In this document: piece by piece, positions 51,301 through 63,300 of the stretch
Layout of the letters: every line of letters starts with the position of its first letter
Numbering within the stretch: position 1 is the stretch's first letter
Source: Cydia pomonella
Taxonomy: Eukaryota; Arthropoda; Insecta; Lepidoptera; Tortricidae
Reading direction: 5' to 3'
Assembly: GCF_033807575.1 (NCBI RefSeq)
Contig: NC_084711.1
Location: forward strand, 9,734,001-9,798,000
DNA: 64,000 bases
Translations under genes and position numbers: made by a program
Notes under the pieces: model-generated
The model's input: only the letters and a program-made list of their open reading frames with translations
What the model was told of the DNA's origin: nothing
Databases searched by the model: none

Positions 51301-54300
51301 CGTTGCTCGTACTCCTAACAAAGATACGTACACAATTGAGTCAGAAATATGCATACAATTCTGTATCTTATTCCATTGGCTTAAGTTAAAAAACGAAATA
51401 TACGTATATTTACGACGGTAGCTACAGAATTTAGAGCTTGGAAATTTGCAACAACAACTAATCAGCAACTTCCACAGTTGCTTGTGAATAAGTGTTTCGA
51501 CTTCCTAACTAAATTAATTATACATAGTTGTACCCATACTTACTTACCTACAAAGGTACAACACTGCAATGTTATTAAATATTACGTTTTTGTTTATTTC
51601 TCACTGCACCCACCTTGACGCTTTTAGGTTTTGCCCTATGGTTGACTGGTAGAGAATGCCTGTAGTGGCATCAAGTCTGCTTGTTGTATAAATCGATAAA
51701 CATTCAGAATTAGAAAGAGTAATTTAATATTCGCGGAAAGTATTACCTACCGAGTTATGGGTATTGAACTAATAGTTTTTGTGAGTCAAAGTTACGTTTA
51801 ATTTTAGGGTTCTGCTTCTTATAAATATTTTCATGTCATTTCTGACCTTATACAAAATCCATTCATGCCTTCCGAAAAATCCCATACTATTTTCAAAGTG
51901 ATGTCATTTCTTTCCAATGGCCATATCTATTGAAAGTAATTTTTAGTTTAGACCTAGACCAGTTTCGTGATATTTTTAGGTCTGAATGACCCCAGCAGTT
52001 ACAAATAGCCCAAGGTAGCGGGACCTACTTTCATTTTAAAGATACCGTACCGTAAATCCAATGTAATTTGCAAATATAAGGTCTGCTAGTTTCGTGAGTG
52101 GAAATTTAAGTACGCTAAGAAAGGATAATAACGGCCCGAATCGAAGAATGATTAAGACACGTTTAAGATCTTGGAAAGTCTTTTAAAAGATCGATGACTA
52201 AACGACATGTCATAATTGACGTTTATTTTGATTCCGTGGTGATCCCAATAAGATCCATCTACGATATTTCTAACGTGAAAGTGACATTGGTTACCCGAAT
52301 CGAGCTGCTTCTGTTAATTGTACGATACACAAACGATATCTAAATGAGAACTTATCTAAACCAGAACTTATCGTTATCGTAACTAAATCTTGGAATCTAT
52401 TCTGAAATTAAAATAAGGTTTACATTATTGTTATATAAAACTACCTTACAAGTTAATGCCAATAGATATCGTAACCTCCAAGGTTTCTTATTTCGATTAT
52501 AAAACCAAGGGTCTAGAAATCTTACTAAATATTACACCGTGTATATTACTGTATATTTTCGGTAAATACTATTGCAGCTATTTAAAGATTCCCTTTGAAG
52601 CTGATGCCTATAAATATTGAGTGATCAAGGGTGTATTTAGATATTATAGACACCCGCATGCATGGGAATCAATTTCACCAGTTTATATAAATAGCTTATT
52701 AATATCGTAATTCAAAAGGTCACGCCAAAATAACTTATATACATACATGATTTCAATAGCGATTTAAGTCGTTTCGAAAATGAGCGGTTCTATTTCCACG
52801 GGGGCCCGGAATCGTCCTTTGTCCTGTCCGGGTCCTAAATAATAATGTAGCTATATATTTTCGTTACGAGGCATGTTTACTTTAAGAATGAGTTCGTTCA
52901 GAGATATTAAGGACTGTTTATTAGATAACGTAACATCGTTAGACCTCAGAACCTACCCCTTGACGTTTTTTTTCAGTAGGGTACCTATGTAATATTTTTT
53001 GTTCATGCCCGCAAGTTTGTAGTGTAACTCAAACTAGTTTATCTAAGTAGTTTATTATTAAAAGAGAAAAATCGTATTGATAAAATTAAATGTAATTACT
53101 TGTCGTGTGTGTAAAGATATATGATGTCAAAGCGGTAGGTACCTATTGAAACATTGAATGCCCTCCAGATTTAAAAAAAATATTGTTATGTTACCGATTT
53201 TTAAGTAAGGTAGGATTTGACAATAGTTACACTTTGTTTACAGAATTGCTAATATACCATTTGTACCACGTTATAATATCGTGCTTGGTAAACAACATAT
53301 TGTGGAAAGGCAGTAAACTACCACAAACCAGCATGTTTGGTTTATTAAAATGCCATAAAACCTCTTTAAACCCTAAATGTGACTCAGGAGACCGTAACCG
53401 GGGTAACGAGTGACAAGAAAGTTGTTTTCACCCAAATACAGTCGCAAAAAAAAACAATGTCTTTGACGATGGTTAAAAAAACTGCTAAAGCCGCATTCGT
53501 TAATCACACCACACCGTTCGGTTTAGCGTCACGCGTACCTACTCGTAACAATAACTCAAAGATGGAGTAGTGTACCGGCAAAACCGTTGAAAGTGAAACG
53601 CTACATAAATCACCTGGACCCTCGTCAGCGGCGGCGGTAAATAACGCCATCGCATCTGTTGCCGCTACCAACATTGTCAAACTAAAGAGCAATTTTCAAA
53701 CAAAAAGCTTGTAAAAAACACGGAGGTATTAACTCGCAGTTTAAAATGTAGTACCTATCTTCACACACAAAGTCTGATTTCTAAACAATGCTTCCTTTTT
53801 TTTATATCGAGCATACATAATATATTGTATTGACTATGGGGATAGCCTAGTTGCAACCTCCATCGAGGTTTAACATTAGATTGTTAAACAAATCATAAAA
53901 CAAGCACTTTAATTCAAACCAATTTTTCAGCTCGTCCTAGGCCGATACATAAAAAAGTACAATGAAATGCGGTTCACTTTATACCTTTTTTTTTTCAATA
54001 TGAAGCATATTGCACAATCTCTACACCAAGGGCATAATATCACGTTTAAATATCAGTGGTGTGGGAAATCAATGAACTATAACGCGTAATAGAATAGGTA
54101 ATATTAATGAAAGTCGTAAAGAGCTAAAATCAATAATAGATTCTAATGAGTAGATTAGTATTCAATATAGAGCTACACTGAATGTATTTTGCAGAATCAT
54201 AACCTAAAGCCGTATAATTTACATTAAGCCTATCCGATTACGTATTCCCGTTAAGCAATTTATATTACCCGAGGGATATCGACAAATTGTTAGTCCCAAG

Positions 54301-57300
54301 AAAGTATTATGTTCTGATGAAGAATCGGCTCCTTGAGTAAAACAAGAACGTGACTCAAATCTCATGGGTATCGAATGAAAGCCGCCATTACTTTGCCAAG
54401 TAAAGAGATATTATAATGTTGTTATATACTCGTCAATAACATTACCAGTTATGTATAATACGCAAATATCAATTACCCATTAAAATTTAATTTATGTAGG
54501 CACCATAAAACTACCCTACTAATGTCCTGTATACAAATATAGTCCACAAGTTCCATACGTAATTACCTCTAAGTATCTTTGTCAATATAGTTTTCAGTTT
54601 TTTCTGAGTCATTTCTCTCATTTATGAATATATTTCGCCTTAGAATTGGCTAATTCGAATAATAGTTGTACTGAACTAAAATTATTCGAGTTGAGGTCCA
54701 AAACTAGACCATAGTTCAGAGATTTAGGATAGTTTGTTTACAGCGCTAACTCAAACCCACAATTCTAAACTGATATTTAACGATTAAACTATTCCCGCCA
54801 ATAAAAGAGCTTGCTGGGGTAATTTGAGAGCTAGAGACCCCGAAACCTATTCATCGTTTCTAACGCTTTCTTTTATAATTTCTTATTTCTGTACAGTAGG
54901 ACTTTAAAAATGTTTGTTTCATTTAAAATTATATGATGAAAGAAAATATACGTATTCTTGGTAGGTACTAAAAAAGATGCCACGCTTTAATACAGTAATC
55001 GCGTCATCTCATTCGGAAAGTGTTATCTTTATCGCGACCAATTTGTGCTACACCAATAAACGTTATCGGAGCACAACACTGCCACCTATTCTAGGATCCT
55101 GCAATATCATTGTGATTGCTTAGCGAAGGACGAGTCTCAGTCTCAGGCAAGACAACAAAGCGCAGAACGGCATTCAGATATAAATAAATCATAACTTGAT
55201 TTATTATTGATATGATGTGACCTTGTCACGGCTCGCTCGAGTAATATTGGTGCGCATTAAATAATGTTTTGATTTTGAAAATTCCAATAGGTCTCGTTAG
55301 GCTAAGCTCATACACGGTTATGCTTGTAGCGCTACGTCGTAGCCGGTAGTTTGAGAATGTAGCTAAATGCTTCGTAGACACGTAACTACAATGTGTCACG
55401 ATTATTTAGCGGATGGGTAAGACTTCCATCATACGTTTAGCTCGCCATCTACGCAGAATTTACTTTACTATTTTAATAATTTACATGGCTTAATGTTTCA
55501 AATTAATAAACTATAAGATTGAGTTATGATGCACGTACGAATGATTCCATAGTATTACGCACTTTTTCTAATGATAAATTAATTTTCCAGGCTATAGACA
55601 AAAAGATGTCAGATATCATCAACAATATTCCATATATATAAGTTCGACATCCAGAAAACTAAATAAATATAGAAGAAGTATCAAAATTTACATTGTTAGG
55701 CTTTACAATAGATACACATTTAGATTGGACACGTAGCGCAAATTAAAAATAGATTATCTTCCTTTGTGTTTGCCTTATCTAACTAAAAGCAAATACCAAT
55801 GTTGTTCATTGGTATTTACTGTGCTCATTCAGCCGTTCACGCACGCCTATTACGTGAGGACACAGCGTCGATGCACATGACGCATTTATTATGCAAAAAA
55901 GTATATACGCATCGTAGTTAAAATGAAAAAAACTTCTAGCTGTAAACCATATTTCATTCAACTTTAAGTATTAGGTAACCGTCCCTTCATATATATAAGT
56001 ATGCTATAAACTGACAAATTTTTAAGTAAATATATTTACCTCTTTGAATTCAATACAAATCCTGACCGAAATCATGATTTAGCCTTACGGGAACCCAAAA
56101 TAGAGATGTTTAAAAAAAAAAGTCCATAACGCAATGGCACAAGTGACCGACGTTACTACAGATCTAAATAAATAAATAAATATTATAGGACATTAACACA
56201 GATTGACTAAGTCTCACAGTAAGCTCAATAAGGCTTGTGTTGAGGGTACTTAGACAATGATATATATAATATATAAATATTTATAAATACTTAAATACAT
56301 AGAAAACACCCATGACTCAGGAACAAATATCCATGCTCATCACACGAATAAATGCCCTTATCAGTATTTGAACCCGGGACCATCAGCTTCGTAGGCAGGG
56401 TCACTAACCACTAGGCCAAACCGGTCGCCGATCTATCCACATATATGTAGGTATAATAGCATTCCCAGACACATTAAATCAGAAGAAAATTACAAATCAT
56501 TTGTTAATAAATTGAAGCAATTACACACTTATAAATAAAGCCTATTCAGTTGCCGAATTTTTATAGGAATTAAAATCTTAGCCATACATTCATAATTTTC
56601 ATAATATGTTTTTCATAATCTTATGAATACATTTTTGATCTAATTAAAGTTATTGTTGGCTTATGGAGTGTAAATTCTATCCATTGTTATGTATATAAAC
56701 TACGAAAATTTATTATGTTAATATTTTAGTATCTCATATTAAGACTAATTTCTGCGATTTATACGCAATTATTACGAACCTTCAGGTTAAGGAGCACTGG
56801 GTTTGCCTTACGCGCACTCGTATAAACAATGGAAAATCAGATACTACACACTCATGCGGATGAGAAAAAAAAACAGTTTGCTCGCTATTGGCCTCATTCC
56901 ATACGCAGATATTTTGTTGTTATAGAATAGTCAGCAAACGAGCAGACCAGCCGCCTGATGGGAAGCGGTCAGCGTCGCCCATGGACATAAGCGACATCAT
57001 AGGAGCCACTTAAGCGTTGCCGACCCTTGAGAACCCTAAATACCCTATTCTTAAAGAATCCGATGTCGTAGCGCAAAGTAAATTGTAGTGAGAGTATAAT
57101 GATTTAATACCTAACTTTACAGTTTGCCAAAACATTGTTTACTTACCGACATTATCGTACCAAATTACTGTAGGCATTCTATACAGGTGTAGCCTGGAAT
57201 ATTTTTATACGTATACGTAGTGAAAGAATCTTTTTTTTTATTACAGTTGTGCAAAAAGTGCCACTTTACGTGGCTATTTAGCGTTCGCAAAGTTGTTTTT

Positions 57301-60300
57301 TGCAAACTAGTGCTTTTTTACTATTTCAACTTTTTTAAATTTATTTCTGACCGTAATTCATACGTCCACACCAACAAGTTTGGCTGTCCAAAAACTTTAT
57401 ATTTATGATTTTCCCATTACATGTTTATTACATTCAAATAATATTATTACACGATATAAATTAAATATTTATTTGTTATTATATAAATAAATTTAAAATT
57501 AATACCAACGCCCGTTATTTTCAGTAGGTATTTTCACTTAAAATTTAGTTGTATCATAATAATTCAGATTGAAACTGTGCGAGTGTGTTTGTATGAAATG
57601 AGTTGTTGTGTAAATTTTTGCAATGTAAATCATCCCAGAACGTAGTGTATAGTGCTGAATAAACAATATAATTCAAGTTAAAGTGAAAATTCGTAACAGT
57701 AAGCTCTGTAAGTGTAATACCCCGCAACCTGCACCCGGGTATGTCCTTAAACTACGACCAAAAGAAAGGTATGGGCACTGTTAATGTCATCTTGCTTAGT
57801 GTGGTAGGGCACAGCACAGTGGATGTCATTCCTGATCTAGAGCAGAGCCCAACTGGGGAAGTAGGTACCTCCACCTTACAGAAAACTGCAGCCAAATAAC
57901 ACTGTGTTACACCCTACTCATAGTGTTGTATTCCTGCCGGTGAGTAAGGTTGCCAGAGCTCAACGAGGGTGCGGGGTGTTAGGCTCGGCAACACACCTGT
58001 AACAAGTCTGGAGTTGCAGGCGTCCATAGGCTACGGTAACCGCTTACCATCAGGCGGACCGTATGCTTGTTTGCCACCAACGTAGTATTTTAAAAAAAAA
58101 ATTTGTTCTACATATTGTGATTTTTTCATTACTTGTCCCGTGTCTTTTGTTCGCCTACGGCTCATAAAATACATCTCGGGGCTCGTATATGATGACACAA
58201 TTTTCACACTTGCATTAAAATGTACTATTTTGTTACAGTTCCGTTTCGCAATGAAAATCCATGCGGTAGCGATAGCCTGCGCGCCTCGCTGGCGCGACGG
58301 TAGCGCGCCCCTTCCGACGTTCAGGCATTATCTCTATTATCTGTTTGCGCCGACGCTTATTTACCGGGATCAATACCTGAGGTAAGGAATTGTTTTTGTA
58401 AACAATGTATAGATAGTTTATAATAAACTCTTAACGAGTTGACTATTAACGGCAATAAGCAATTTACTGAGCTACACGAATTTTAAACCACAGAAAAACT
58501 TGCCCACCGAATATCTCGGACGCCACGCTACTAGCGCTCGGAGCGTGATACTTTAAACAAAAAATACTGGCCAAGAGCATGTCAGGCCATGGTCAGTGTA
58601 GGGTTCTGTAGTTACCCGTCCTATAGTGATCATGTACATAACATGCAAAAGGAAGTACTTTTCGCAGCGCTTTGTACGTATTTTTACTAAGAAGGGAAGA
58701 CATTTTACGATAACTCAAAAACGGCTTTACTATATAGTTTTCATTGGATGTCTTTAATAAGCTCGACTTTCACTTTTTTTTTTTATTTCCATGGTTCAAT
58801 AATCAAAGGGGAAACACATTTTTTTTCTTTCGCAGCGATTATATCTTTTACTTTATCTAAAAATGGTCGTAAAAACCACTACCTACTCGTTTTGAAAGAC
58901 CTTTCCAACGACACCTCACACCCTAGGGTTGAAGCGAACAAAAAAATCATCCCCGCTTTAGGTGTAGGGGAGGTACCCTAAAAATTATTAAAAGTTTTTA
59001 TTGTACCACTTTGTTGGCATAATTCATTTATCCATGCTAAATTGCAGCATTATATCACTAACGATCACGCAGCAAAGTCAACATCAACAGACAGACGGGA
59101 TTTTCTCTCTAATACCACCCCTAATAAAATGGAGTTGAAGCAAAAAAACAACCCTGCTGTACCAGATCCCTAATATATTTTTTTAGATTTTATATTACTA
59201 TTTTTATCGTGATACCTCTCATACATGATCTCACTCATGGTTGGAGAGCTAAGCCACGGACGGTTGATTTCGCAACCTTAAAATGCCTTAGGACGCCCTT
59301 GAGCCGTGGCAGTATGGTTCCATTTTTATCACTTGTCACTATGCCCGTCACTTTCGCACTTACATACTTGTTAGAACGTGACAGGCATGGTGACAAATGA
59401 TAAAGTGCCGACCATATTAGCCCTACAGAAGTCCTAAATGCGCATTGATAACCATCACTAAAACAAGATGATTAGAAACTTTACTGTCCGAGGCTATATT
59501 ATCAGTTTGGCAGCAGTTAACTATAATAACATGAATAACAGAAACCATCAAGGGACCCCAACGACGAATATCTATACCTAATATTTAAGTGCTTGTCTAA
59601 ATTACACATTTTACCTCGAATTACTTGCTGTAATTTTCGTAGCCGTCCAGGCCAATTTATGTAATTTTAATGAAAAGCTTTGTTATATCGTTAAACAAGG
59701 ATTTTACGTTTAACGATATTGAAAGTACTACTAATTGATTAGCATAAAACGGCAAATTGAAGATTCCAATTGTATTAATTTCATATTTATGACACGGTTT
59801 AAGCTGTTTTATTGTTTAGTTTCACCTAAATTATTTAATTAACATGGAATTGAACTGTTCTAACTGTTCTGTTCATTTCAAACGCATCCTTTGTTTAAAT
59901 CGTGAAATCCAGAAGCTTGTAAAATAATAACTAAGGTAATACATAAATAGGTAGGTACGTAAAATGAAATATGAAATTTCGGTCGACCTGGGAAGACTGA
60001 ACGCTTCAGCACATTGTCATTGCTTAAATTAATATTTTCAACTTTCCGTGACATTTTACTGCGACTACGGCACAAGTATTAAAACAGTTAAGTGACATTA
60101 GAGGCCAAATACATCCTATTTATAAGCAGAGAAGAAAATTGTACCCACATCCCATAAAGTGGTGCAGAATATCGCAAGCATGATTTTGATCGCTAAAACC
60201 TCATTTATAGGTAGACGACTCGAGAACATGCATGCAATATTCGATACACTACTAACTACATAGTACCTACAATTAATTCAGTCGATCGACCAAATACCGT

Positions 60301-63300
60301 AATGTAACGAAAATTGCAAAAAATTGTTCCGTCTGAATGGTGCTTAATTCTGTGAATAGGCTGTAGGTAGTGTAGGTCTGAGAAGTACAGCGAGCCAAGA
60401 ATGCATACAATTGCAATTATGGGACAGCGTGCGCTTGGCATGCATGTGCTCGGTGCTCGCAATATCGTCCGTTTCGATGTCGCTGCCGTATTGATATAGC
60501 CTATAGGCTATAGGTACGGGTTGTTGCATGATATCTTCTAGGTAACTTTTTATGTAACAGAATTAATATATTAAATTGAGAGTACTAACTTTGGTTAACC
60601 TTTCACTTCTTGTCTGTCTGTGTCTGTGTATAAGGATCTTAACCGATTTTTTTGGCCACTTTTTGCATTTTTTTTCGAAAAAGATTATTTTCTGCTTTTT
60701 AGTACAACCGAGATTCAAACCGACGAGTTTTAGCTACGACACGTGAAAGGTTATAGTGTTTCAAGCCATTTCCGTCAATAGAAAAAAACGGCAAAAATGT
60801 GTAAGCGCGAAAGGTTGTCGTCTCATAGAAAATTTGAATTTCGCGCTTTTTAGGGTTCCGTAGCCAAATGGCAAAAAACGGAACCCTTATAGATTCGTCA
60901 TGTCCGTCTGTCTGTCCGATTATGTCACAGCCACTTTTTTTCTACTGACAAAGTTGTTTGACCGGCTATAAGTGCCAAATAAATTATCACATATTTCTAC
61001 GTACTTAATCAAAAGAGGTTGGTAATTAAAATATAATGTTTAATACTCGTAGCATCGCGTTCTCCTGAAAGATAATAACTTCCCTTGAGTCTAGAAAATC
61101 AAATAAATAATTAATAAAACAAGCAGGACCGCAATAAATTACTTAATGCTTGTGAATACTTGGAAGACTAGACTTGCTAGACTTGAGGAACTAGATAGAT
61201 AACGCTAGCTTTCTAGGGTTTTTCTAAAGTACCTAATTAAAAGGCATTTGCTAGCTTACCTCCCATTAAATATCTAATAGCTCTGAGGAAACGACTTTCG
61301 TACTAGGATATTTTCTCTAAAATGGCTTGAGTTTCCGTAAAGGCTATAAAAGATAATCATGGAAACGTAATTAAAAATAAACTTATAGCAGCAGTTACAC
61401 CTTCAAAATAGAGGTGAAATGTCAAAGAAAATTATGTAGCCACACCAAATGTACTGCCATCTTCAGACACATGATTAGATAGATAAATCATTTATTGATA
61501 AAAAAAAATTACATGTAATTTTTGCTAATTGCTTATTCTATACTAAACATTAGGTAACATAATACAATTACAATATATATCACAGGTACATCAGATTTAA
61601 CTATTGTGTATTCGTCAACACTATAGCACGCCATGTCCAACAGAGTTTTCTCAAACATCGAGTCCGAAGTAAATTTTAATTGTTCATCTAGAATATTGTA
61701 AAGTTCTATGCCTACTATGTGTAAGGATTACCTAGACTTTGCTAGACGTCGCGGAGGCACGTATAGGAGGTTGCGTTGGCGCGTTACAGTCTGTAGTTTT
61801 TGGCAATTAGAGGGGATCCGTTCGAGATTGCGTCGTATGTACTTGCATGCTTCGAATACGTAGGTATACAGAAGGTAACCTCAGGATTTTTTTTTACTCA
61901 ATGGATGAATTTTTTAATGATAAAAGTCTGGATTGTGAAAAATGATTATTTATGATTTTAAATATGATGCTATTCATTAAATATGATGTTATTGATTAAT
62001 TATTGTTAAATTTATTTTCGTATGACTATGAGTCTATGACTGACGATTACCAATGATTTTGTAAATATATTTCTGCATTAATTATTTATATTTCTGCATT
62101 AAGCATTAGCTTATATATTTGTTTCAATATTTAATTATTCTAGAAATTAATGTAATCCTAAAATTATAGATTAAAATCTTTAAAATCCTAAATTGTACAC
62201 CCTAGCAAAGTACCATGTGCCTACTTGACCATATATAAGACCTAAATGTACAAATGTACATGATTTCAATGGAATAAATTATATGATATGTTATGATAAG
62301 ATTTTTAGCTATTCATTAAAAATTTTAGAACGCCATTTGACTTTGATTAATCCTTATTCATTCACTGATCGGTATGTGTTAAATTGGTTAAATATCGAAA
62401 AGTGGCGTCATCTTACCGAGCATAACCCAAAGATTGTGGCGCCATCGCTCGAAACGATGCCGCCATACCTTTGACCTTTGATCTATTAGATGGCGCCACT
62501 TTTTGGTATTTAACAAATAAAACACATGTAAGTGAAAGGATAAGGATCCAAGTCAAATGGCGTTATAAAAGGTTTTAATCATGTGTCTAAAGATGGCAGT
62601 CAATTTACTGTGGCTACAAAGTTTTCTTTGATAATCCACTTCTATCTCAAATTCTACTAGGGCCCGGAATTTTGCGTGAGGCTACTGACATATCTAAGGG
62701 AGAGAGCATCGCTTTTATCGATATATCAGTCCAATACTCTATCAATGCGGTGAATTTTTCTAAAAAAATAACACTTGCGAGCAAATACCTACTTAGCTTA
62801 TCAACTTAGTTTTTCGTAATTATACTCATTTCAATAAAGCAAATGAAACTGATTATACTTTCCGATATTTCGATCTCTTTTTATCGTCAACTGTTGAAAA
62901 GAGTACGTATCATCAGAAAGTTGGAGTTAATTAATTAAACATTATAATAAATAAATAAATAAATATTATAGGACATTATCACACAAATTGACTAAGTCCC
63001 ACAGTAAGCTCAATAAGGCTTGTGTTGAGGGTACTTAGACAACGATATATATAATATATAAATATTTATAAATACTTAAATAAATAGAAAACACCCATGA
63101 CTCAGGAACAAATTAATATCCATGCTCATCACACGTTTAAATGCCCTTACCAGGATTTGAACCCGGGACCATCAGCTTCGTAGGCAGGGTCACTACCCAC
63201 TAGGCCAGACCGGTCGTCAAATAAAGCAAATGAAACTGATTATACTTTCCGATATTTCGAACTCTTTTTATCGTCAACTGTTGAAAAGAGTACGTATCAT

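Larger units (their letters stand above)
47595..58238 (+). other. SOAT intron (10.6 kb)
   Basis: Holds a foldback element right after the donor (47635-47764), a 5'-truncated SINE (48623-48846), a duplicated repeat (48572-48620 and 50193-50460), a LINE tail (51602-51720), a possible pseudogene (53370-53714), a decayed MITE copy (55325-55425), a full SINE (56167-56429), a LINE end (56925-57075) and a family G repeat (57733-58092). The rest is AT-rich and featureless. Confidence 0.75.
61421..62632. mobile_element. 1.2 kb unit with 57-bp inverted ends and nested elements
   Basis: GTCAAAGAAAATTATGTAGC...CATCTTCAGACACATGATTA (61421-61477) is inverted at 62576-62632 (TAATCATGTGTCTAAAGATG...GTGGCTACAAAGTTTTC) with about 85% identity. 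Between the ends lie a minus-strand LINE fragment (61485-61870) and another foldback element (62332-62566). Confidence 0.6.

Noticed and set aside
52133..52313. Possible MITE (CGGCCCGAATCG and CCCGAATCGAGC)
   Set aside because: The end strings are in the same rather than inverse orientation and no arms pair convincingly.
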